Under the pieces are notes generated by a model. That model was not told the DNA's origin. It saw only the letters and a program-made list of their open reading frames with translations, and made no database searches. Below, one piece after another: positions 39,895 to 45,396 of a stretch of 45,396 nt of DNA (within the stretch, counting starts at the first letter, position 1; the number at the start of each line of letters is the position of its first letter). The stretch lies in contig JABLXH010000036.1 in the NCBI GenBank assembly GCA_013178155.1, forward strand, positions 1-45,396. The letters run 5' to 3'. Both the position numbers and the translations under genes were made by a program. The DNA comes from Armatimonadota bacterium (GTDB taxonomy: Bacteria; Armatimonadota; Zipacnadia; Zipacnadales; UBA11051).

Positions 39895-42411
39895 ATGGAA
39901 CCAGGTCTGCGCCGCTTCGACATTCGCGACTATCTTCGCATCCTGACGAAGCGGAAGTGGTTCATCCTCATGGTTGCGGTGGCCGCCACGATTATCGGCG
40001 GCACCATCGCTCAGTCCTATCCCCGCACCTATCGCGCTGCCACGACCGTCCTTATTCGCCGACAGGCCAAACCGGCGGTATGGATCGGAGATCGAGCCTC
40101 GCCGGCCACTCAGCCCCTCGACCTCGCTCTCGAAACCCAGACACGCCTCGCCACCAGCAGCAGTTGCGCTGAACGTGCAGCGCAGGCGCTCGCCAACCGC
40201 AGCGATGGAACCGCTCTCCAAGTCACCCCGTCGGAGATCCTGGCCAGCGTAGAGGCCCGGGCCTATGAGCCCGACCAGATCCGGATCATCGCCACGAGCC
40301 GCGAAGAGCACAAGGCGTTGGCCTTCGCCAACGAGATGGCAGCCGCGTTTGAGGTGGAGAGCCTCGAACTCCGGCGTAACGAGGCCAAGGCTGCGCGGGA
40401 GTTCTTGGAGAGCGCCCGTATCAAGGCCCAGAAGGCACTGGACGAGGCTCAGGCGGCCGCGGCGAAGTACCAGGAGAAGGCGGGCATTCTGCTACCCAGT
40501 ACCGAGAGCCAACTCTACATCACCCAACTGTACAACTATCGCGATGAGGAGCGCAAGGTCCGTGCCCAACTGGCCGCCGCCGAGGCGCGTCTGGCGGCCA
40601 CCCGCAGGCAGTTGGGGAGCGCTAAGCCCTTCTCCAAGGTCAAGCACGACAGACCCAACCCCACACGTGAGGCGTTGCTGAAGCAGCTAGAACAGGAGCA
40701 ATTGGCGCTGACCCAACTGCGTGCGCGTTACAAGGATACGTGGCCGGCGGTGCGAGAGGCCCAACGTCGTGTGGAGGAGCTGCAGGCTGAGTTGCTGCGC
40801 CAGCCGGAGACCGTCGTAACCACCGAAGTCATACCCGATATGACCATCCCCGAGCTCCGGCAAGCCGAGGCCTCGGCGGAGCGCGAGGTCGCCGAACTGT
40901 CACGACAGCTAAGGGTGATCCAGCAGAATGTGCGGAAACTGGATGCCGCCACGGGCGTCCTGCCCGCAAAGCTCGATGCTCTGCAGCGGCTGCTCGATCG
41001 CGCCGAGATGGCCAAGACGGCCTACCAAAACATCCTGGCGCAACTGGAGACCGCCCGCCGCAACGAGGCCATGAGGCTGGGCGATGCTCAGGTGATCGAC
41101 CGCGCCGTCAAGGCTGACCAGACGAACCCGCCGCTGGGAAGAATGCTGGCCTTCGCCTTTGTGCTGGGGCTGTTCTTCGGCGTGGCACTCGCGATGGTCC
41201 TCGAAGCTCTCGACGATACGCTCCACACGCCTGAGGATATCACTGCCTACACCGATGTGCCGTTCCTGGGCATTGTCCCCTTGCTGGAGGAGTCCGGACA
41301 GGGTCTTATCACGGTCACAGCCCCCAAGAGCCCGCCGGCGGAAGCTTACAGGACGCTGCGCTCCAACATTCATTTCGCGCAGCTTGACAGCCCGGCACGA
41401 ACCTTCCTGGTTACCAGTGCAGGCGCCGGTGAGGGGAAGACGCTCACGGTCGCCAATCTGGCGTGTGTCCTGGCGCAGGCCGGTCAGCGGGTCCTCCTGG
41501 TCGATGCCGACTTGCGCCGGCCCAGCCTGCACCGTCTCCTGCGGATCTCCGCCGAACGGGGACTGACTAATGTGCTGGTTGGCGAGGCAACATTGGCGGA
41601 AGTGGCGCAGGACACCGAGGTGCCAGGGCTGCAAGCGGTGACGACCGGCCCGCTGCCGCCGAACCCCGCCGAGCTGATCGAAAGCCAGCGCATGAACACG
41701 GTTATCGAACAAGCCAAACAGATGGCCGACGTGGTGCTGTTTGACTCGCCACCCGCCATCATCCTGACCGACGCGGTGATCCTGTCATCGAAGGTTGAGC
41801 GGACCATACTTGTTGCCGAGGCCGGGCAGGTCAGCCGCGACGCCTTCAACGAGATGTGCCGCATAATCCGCAATGCTCGAGGCCAGATACTGGGTGCCGT
41901 CCTCAACAAGCTGCGCCTGGGCGCCAGTGACTACTACTATTACTACTACTATTACGACTACTCACATTACGCACCGACCGAACCCAGCGGTCAAGGAGCC
42001 CCCCCGGCAGGCGCGAGCAACGGGCTGGTGCGGCCCGAGGCTCCGAGCGTCCTAGACTCGCTGTTTGGCGAAGAAGGGGCGTCAGACACGGGCGAGACAT
42101 CTGAGCCAGAGCAGCGACCGGAGGACAGGCCGTCGGACAATGCGAGCCCCGGCTCCGGCGCGGCAGGCTCTCCGTCGGCATCGGCCCCTCATCCTTCCGA
42201 CCAACCCAGTGCCAAGCGATGGCGCTTCAACGGGCAGACCTACCGCCGCGGGTCGGGCGAGAACCACCGGACGGATGGACCGTCCACGAACTCGAAAGGG
42301 CGCGACGCCTCGGCCGGGCCATCAGCACCGAATGGCCCGGCCGAGGCGTCGCGAGAGCGCAACATCCTCGATGATCTCTTCGGGGAAGACGAGGACACCG
42401 GCCAACAGTAA
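39895..42411 (+). CDS. Wzz-BY-kinase fusion (polysaccharide tyrosine autokinase) with long acidic tail
   Basis: 838 residues. Wzz domain with a first membrane helix (about 22-40), a long periplasmic coiled coil (~160-400) and a second helix (417-437). Cytoplasmic BY-kinase domain: Walker A with K515 (SAGAGEGKT), Walker A' LLVDAD (544-549) and Walker B LFDSPP (625-630). The Tyr cluster is Y680-Y687, then Y689 and Y692. Such kinases control export of exopolysaccharide by cyclic autophosphorylation. After the cluster there is an extra ~145-residue disordered tail with two copies of a VLDSLFGEE/ILDDLFGED motif (719-727 and 824-832). No other polysaccharide gene lies in the window. The DNA for the Tyr cluster is a TAC-rich repeat. 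Confidence 0.93.
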   Translation: MEPGLRRFDIRDYLRILTKRKWFILMVAVAATIIGGTIAQSYPRTYRAATTVLIRRQAKPAVWIGDRASPATQPLDLALETQTRLATSSSCAERAAQALANRSDGTALQVTPSEILASVEARAYEPDQIRIIATSREEHKALAFANEMAAAFEVESLELRRNEAKAAREFLESARIKAQKALDEAQAAAAKYQEKAGILLPSTESQLYITQLYNYRDEERKVRAQLAAAEARLAATRRQLGSAKPFSKVKHDRPNPTREALLKQLEQEQLALTQLRARYKDTWPAVREAQRRVEELQAELLRQPETVVTTEVIPDMTIPELRQAEASAEREVAELSRQLRVIQQNVRKLDAATGVLPAKLDALQRLLDRAEMAKTAYQNILAQLETARRNEAMRLGDAQVIDRAVKADQTNPPLGRMLAFAFVLGLFFGVALAMVLEALDDTLHTPEDITAYTDVPFLGIVPLLEESGQGLITVTAPKSPPAEAYRTLRSNIHFAQLDSPARTFLVTSAGAGEGKTLTVANLACVLAQAGQRVLLVDADLRRPSLHRLLRISAERGLTNVLVGEATLAEVAQDTEVPGLQAVTTGPLPPNPAELIESQRMNTVIEQAKQMADVVLFDSPPAIILTDAVILSSKVERTILVAEAGQVSRDAFNEMCRIIRNARGQILGAVLNKLRLGASDYYYYYYYYDYSHYAPTEPSGQGAPPAGASNGLVRPEAPSVLDSLFGEEGASDTGETSEPEQRPEDRPSDNASPGSGAAGSPSASAPHPSDQPSAKRWRFNGQTYRRGSGENHRTDGPSTNSKGRDASAGPSAPNGPAEASRERNILDDLFGEDEDTGQQ
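42301..42353. repeat. 22-bp perfect inverted repeat inside the kinase coding sequence
   Basis: The 22 bases 42301-42322 (starting CGCGACGCCTCGGCC) are exactly complementary to 42332-42353, with a 9-base loop CAGCACCGA at 42323-42331. Both arms are in the coding frame (residues about 803-820, RDASAGPSAPNGPAEASRE). This would be an extremely stable RNA hairpin, about 60 bases before the stop codon. Confidence 0.95.
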
Positions 42412-42447
42412 GGCGAGGGAAGAGTTGCGAGCGGGCGGTGCGCACAA

Positions 42448-42478
42448 CGGGCCACCTTCCCCGGGGGAAGGTGGCCCG
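42448..42478. terminator. Bidirectional hairpin between the kinase and rpsI
   Basis: CGGGCCACCTTCCCC pairs with GGGGAAGGTGGCCCG, a 15-base perfect arm pair with a nearly closed loop, lying 37 bases after the kinase stop and 26 bases after the rpsI stop on the other strand. No T-tract is present on either side. Confidence 0.7.
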
Positions 42479-42503
42479 CATGTTAGGCGCAATAATGACC
42501 GGC

Positions 42504-42896
42504 TTAGCGTTTGGAGAACTGCTTGGCTCGACGCGCCCGGCGCTTGCCGGCGTGCTTGCGTTCCTTCATCCGCGGGTCCCGTGTGAGTAACCCCAGGGGG
42601 CCGAGGATGCTCCGATTCTCGGGATTCGCATCCACCAGAGCCTTGGCGATACCGTGCCGCACCGCGCCGGCCTGACCACAAATGCCCCCACCCTTGACCA
42701 GGGCCTTGACGTCGTAAGTTCCCACCTCGGCCATGGCCCGCAAGGGCTGCATGATCTCCTCCACCAGACGTTCGCGGGTCAAGTAGGCCAGTGGCTCCTG
42801 CCCATTGATGGTCACGTTTCCCGTGCCGGGCCGAACCCATACGCGGGCCACGGCCTCCTTGCGCCGTCCCGTCCCATAGCTCATCTGCTGCAGCAA
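42504..42896 (-). CDS. rpsI: 30S ribosomal protein S9
   Basis: 130 residues from a TTG at 42896 with AAGGAGG seven bases upstream; the ATG at 42884 would be 19 bases away. S9 signature: YGTGRRKEAVARVWVRPGTG, VKGGGICGQAGAVRHGIAKAL, and the basic C-terminal tail ERKHAGKRRARRAKQFSKR that reaches the P-site tRNA. Last gene of the minus-strand ribosomal cluster, 46 bases after rplM. Confidence 0.97.
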   Translation of the reverse strand: MLQQMSYGTGRRKEAVARVWVRPGTGNVTINGQEPLAYLTRERLVEEIMQPLRAMAEVGTYDVKALVKGGGICGQAGAVRHGIAKALVDANPENRSILGPLGLLTRDPRMKERKHAGKRRARRAKQFSKR

Positions 42897-42942
42897 CGGT
42901 CTGCCTCCTTACATATCCCCGGACTGATCGCGCTCGGGTCCC

Positions 42943-43380
42943 TTAGATCTCCAGCGGCTTGGGCTGCTGAGCATCATGCGGGTGCTCGGCACCGGCGTAG
43001 ACTTTCAGTTTGCGCAGCATCTGACGGCCCAGCACGCCATGCGGCAGCATGCCGCCTACTGCCTGTCGCACAAGCTTCTCAGGCGCCCGGTCGCGATAGT
43101 GAGCAAAGGTCTCTGCCTTGAGACCACCCGGGTAGCCCGAGTGTCGGTAGTAGACCTTCTGAGTCTCCTTGCGCCCCGTGACCATTACCTTGCTGGCATC
43201 AGTGATGATCACAAAGTCTCCCGTGTCCGCGTGCGGCGTATAGGTCGGCTTGTGCTTGCCACGCAACACCGCGGCCACCCTGGCGGCCAGACGCCCCAAC
43301 GGTTGCCCGGCGGCACTGACCACATACCAGGTGCGCTCAACGTCGTCCGACTTGACCGACCGTGTCTTTTGGTTCTTCAT
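42943..43380 (-). CDS. rplM: 50S ribosomal protein L13
   Basis: 145 residues from the ATG at 43380; the open frame continues to 43449 but the extra residues overlap truA. L13 features: RTWYVVSAAGQPLGRLAARVAAVLRGKHKP, split in two, GDFVIITDASKVMVTG, YYRHSGYPGGLK and GMLPHGVLGRQMLRKLKVY. It is one of the early assembly proteins of the 50S subunit. The usual pair rplM-rpsI is kept here. Confidence 0.97.
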   Translation of the reverse strand: MKNQKTRSVKSDDVERTWYVVSAAGQPLGRLAARVAAVLRGKHKPTYTPHADTGDFVIITDASKVMVTGRKETQKVYYRHSGYPGGLKAETFAHYRDRAPEKLVRQAVGGMLPHGVLGRQMLRKLKVYAGAEHPHDAQQPKPLEI

Positions 43381-43424
43381 GGTTTCCGTCCTGACCTCGT
43401 CCGCCCGTGGGCGGTCATGCTCAT

Positions 43425-44159
43425 CTAGTACGTGACCCGCACCAGACACAGGCCCTCTGGAGGGGCCGTCGGTCCAGCTTTCCCACGGTCACGCCCGGCG
43501 ACGATCGACAGCACCTGCGTCGGTTCCAGACGGCCTCGTCCCACCTCGGCCAGCGTCCCCATGATGATGCGGACCATCATGTACAGGAATCCGTCGCCCT
43601 CAATGTGCGTCTCGATAACGTCCCCCTCGGTATCCAGGTCTAGCCGGCGGACCGTCCGTCGCGTGTCCTGCACAGCACTGCCCGCAGCGCAGAAGGCAGC
43701 GAAGTCGTGCGTTCCAACGAGGTGCCTTGCGCCCTCACGCATGGCCGGCAGGTCTAGCGGCTCGGCTATGTGCCAGGCATAACGGCAGATGAACGGTGAG
43801 CGAGTGGGCCGGTTCAGTATCCGATACGTGTAGAGCTTACCCCGCGCATCGAACCGTGGATGGAAGCCGTGTGGGCAATCCTCCGCCGCCACGCAGCTCA
43901 CAGCCGCCGGCAGCAGATCATTCAGAGCCCGCGGGATACGCTCTGCCGGGATGGGGCTGTTGGTGCTGAACGCCACCACCTGCCCCAGGGCATGTACCCC
44001 TGCGTCGGTGCGGCTGGCTGCCGTCACCCGCACCCGATCACCCGTAAGCCGTCCCAGACACTCCTCCAACTCCTGCTGCACCGTGCGTCGGCCCGGCTGC
44101 ACCTGAAAGCCGGCATAGTCGGTGCCATCGTACTGCACCAGCAGCCTGACCCGACGCAT
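43425..44159 (-). CDS. truA: tRNA pseudouridine(38-40) synthase
   Basis: 244 residues from the ATG at 44159 (a GTG at 44165 is also possible; no strong site decides). TruA features: LLVQYDGTDYAGFQVQP, the catalytic Asp in ASRTDAGVHALGQV, the ARGKLYTYRI segment and MMVRIIMGTLAEVG. It converts uridines 38-40 of the anticodon arm to pseudouridine. Its position between rplQ and rplM is the conserved order in many bacteria. It ends 44 bases before the rplM start. Confidence 0.96.
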   Translation of the reverse strand: MRRVRLLVQYDGTDYAGFQVQPGRRTVQQELEECLGRLTGDRVRVTAASRTDAGVHALGQVVAFSTNSPIPAERIPRALNDLLPAAVSCVAAEDCPHGFHPRFDARGKLYTYRILNRPTRSPFICRYAWHIAEPLDLPAMREGARHLVGTHDFAAFCAAGSAVQDTRRTVRRLDLDTEGDVIETHIEGDGFLYMMVRIIMGTLAEVGRGRLEPTQVLSIVAGRDRGKAGPTAPPEGLCLVRVTY

Positions 44160-44176
44160 GGACACCCGCGCGTTCG

Positions 44177-44530
44177 CTAATCGGATAGCTCAAGTATCGC
44201 CATCTGGGCCGCATCGCCGCGACGCTGTCCCGCCGGAACAATGCGCGTGTAGCCACCAGAGCGGTCTCGGAACCGCTGCGCGATCTCCTCAAACAGGTAG
44301 CCTACCAACTGCGCGTCGGGCAGCGTCTTGAGCACCTCACGCCGCGCCGCCAAATCACCGCGCTTGGCCAAGGTGATCAGCCGATCGGCGAGACGCCGCG
44401 CCTCCTTTGCCTTGACCAGTGTTGTCTTAATGTGATTATGCCGGAACAGCCCGATGACAAGGCCCCGCAGCAACGCCAATCGTTGGTCAGTCGGTCGCCC
44501 CAGGCGTTTGTGATCCTTCAGATGCCGCAT
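44177..44530 (-). CDS. rplQ: 50S ribosomal protein L17
   Basis: 117 residues, MRHLKDHKRLGRPTDQRLALLRGL at the start is typical of L17, then HIKTTLVKAKEARRLADRLITLAKRGD and the end GYTRIVPAGQRRGDAAQMAILEL. It follows rpoA by 21 bases on the minus strand, the conserved rpoA-rplQ order. Confidence 0.97.
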   Translation of the reverse strand: MRHLKDHKRLGRPTDQRLALLRGLVIGLFRHNHIKTTLVKAKEARRLADRLITLAKRGDLAARREVLKTLPDAQLVGYLFEEIAQRFRDRSGGYTRIVPAGQRRGDAAQMAILELSD

Positions 44531-44551
44531 ATCGTCCTCCCAGAGGAGACC

Positions 44552-45396
44552 CTATTCTGAACCTGCGCCAGCGCCGCCGCCGGTCGACCGGAGCCGCAGG
44601 TCGTATTGCGCGAGCCGCTCCAGGACCTCCTCCAGCGAACGCTTGCCGAAGTTGCGGATGTTGAGCAGTTCGCTCTCCGTCCGCTGGATTAGCTCGCCCA
44701 GGGTGTTGATGTTCTCCTTCTTCAGGCAGTTGAAGGTGCGAACCGAGAACTCCACATCCTCAATGGCCGTATCCAGCACCTTGCTGCGGACTTCCTCTTC
44801 CTCGCGCACAGCCTCTACCGGCGCTGCAGCTTCCTCCGCCGGCCCCAGGAAGATGGCGATATAGTCGCGAAGATGACGCGCCGCCACGCGGATGGCCTCG
44901 TCGGGGGCCATCGTGCCATTGCCCCAGACCTCCAGGATCAGCCTGTCAAGATCTGTCCGGCTCCCAAGGCGGGTCGGCTCGACATAGAAGTTCGCCCGCG
45001 ACACCGGTGAGAACACCGCGTCGATCGGGATCACATCGAGCGGCGTCTCGGAGCGATCACGCTCCTCGGTCGGCAGATAGCCATGCCCCCGGCGCACCCA
45101 CATGTCGATGCTGATCTCGCCCTCGTCGTCAGCGATCTCCACCACGTGCAGCTCAGGGTTGACAATCTCAACCTCGGGCGGGCAATGGATGTCAGCGGCC
45201 AAGACCTCCCCGGCACCCTTGGCATGAAGCGTCAGAACCAGTTCCTCCGGCGGCGCCGAGCCGTCGGCTGGCGGCGATACCTTCACTGCCAGCTCGCGGA
45301 TGTTCATGATGATCTCCATCGTATCCTCGACGATGCCAGGCAACGTCGTGAACTCGTGGACAGCTCCCTGGATCCGCACATCAGTCACCGCCGCTC
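44552..45396 (-). CDS. rpoA: DNA-directed RNA polymerase alpha subunit (5' end outside window)
   Basis: At least 281 residues. The frame is open to the window edge, and the first residues read AAVTDVRIQGAVHEFTTLPG, matching the region about 40 residues into RpoA, so the start lies beyond 45396. The GTG at 45388 is internal. N-terminal dimerisation domain (IIMNIRELAVKV, EVEIVNPELHV), then a linker and the C-terminal alpha-CTD with IEDVEFSVRTFNCLKKENINTLGEL and NIRNFGKRSLEEV, which contacts UP elements and activators. First visible gene of the alpha-operon tail. Confidence 0.97.
   Translation of the reverse strand, partial: AAVTDVRIQGAVHEFTTLPGIVEDTMEIIMNIRELAVKVSPPADGSAPPEELVLTLHAKGAGEVLAADIHCPPEVEIVNPELHVVEIADDEGEISIDMWVRRGHGYLPTEERDRSETPLDVIPIDAVFSPVSRANFYVEPTRLGSRTDLDRLILEVWGNGTMAPDEAIRVAARHLRDYIAIFLGPAEEAAAPVEAVREEEEVRSKVLDTAIEDVEFSVRTFNCLKKENINTLGELIQRTESELLNIRNFGKRSLEEVLERLAQYDLRLRSTGGGAGAGSE

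Noticed and set aside
41935-41968. TAC-rich microsatellite as a phase-variable switch in the kinase
   Set aside because: The repeat is a triplet and in frame (Tyr codons), so slippage would only change Tyr number, and Tyr clusters are normal for BY-kinases.

Overview
This window looks like a piece of a GC-rich (roughly 60-65%) bacterial chromosome. The pseudopilin at 29732-30382 has the [14 protein letters not shown]-type N-terminus and C-terminal H-x-DG region that I associate with Armatimonadota (formerly OP10). A T-box riboswitch, a YacL/IspDF neighbourhood and a desulfoferrodoxin/flavodiiron oxygen-defence set fit a non-proteobacterial, possibly oxygen-sensitive lineage. The taxonomy is an inference from memory of the families, not a database result. 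No tRNA, rRNA, CRISPR array, insertion sequence or phage gene was seen, so this reads as ordinary, densely packed chromosome.

Layout. (1) 1-5649, plus strand: end of rplS, lepB, then a tightly overlapping yacL-like/ispDF/aconitase run joined by GTGA and ATGA stop-start overlaps. (2) 5668-14012, minus strand: one long run read from a good promoter at 13984-14012: cupin-type glucose-6-phosphate isomerase, guaB, a TtuC/LeuB-like decarboxylating dehydrogenase, two overlapping small amidohydrolase-fold proteins (the first-translated one has lost its metal ligands), a Pta-like acyltransferase, a SPASM radical-SAM protein and a NamZ/DUF1343 protein. (3) 14231-18636, minus strand: valS with a T-box leader (GUC specifier), a small membrane protein and a ROK sugar kinase. 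(4) 18700-22539, plus strand: an oxidative-stress island of a PerR-like Fur regulator under a 33-bp palindrome, 1-Cys peroxiredoxin, superoxide reductase, ferritin, flavodiiron protein and rubredoxin. This is a complete set for superoxide, peroxide and O2 reduction plus iron storage.

(5) 22540-31463: accessory region with a possibly decayed gene (22540-23090), an exported DUF362 protein, a small exported barrel-like protein, an M48 lipoprotein protease with a long helical tail, a class I aldolase plus class III aminotransferase operon with its own leader, a lone pseudopilin and an Asp-box sialidase-like protein. (6) 31535-37067, plus strand: bioY, a sirtuin, a full-length amidohydrolase, a small exported protein, a ceramidase-like protein and a UroD-like protein. 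(7) 37155-39133: LemA plus an HtpX-type protease carrying two zinc ribbons. (8) 39298-42411: a Gly-rich lipoprotein and a bacterial tyrosine kinase (Wzz-BY-kinase fusion) with an unusual tail and a 22-bp perfect inverted repeat inside its coding sequence. (9) 42504-45396, minus strand: the end of the ribosomal alpha operon, rpoA-rplQ-truA-rplM-rpsI, with rpoA cut by the window edge.

The best candidates for something undescribed are the active/inactive amidohydrolase pair with its dehydrogenase and acyltransferase partners, the BY-kinase tail with duplicated LFGE motifs and giant hairpin, and the two palindromic operator-like sites in the oxidative-stress island.
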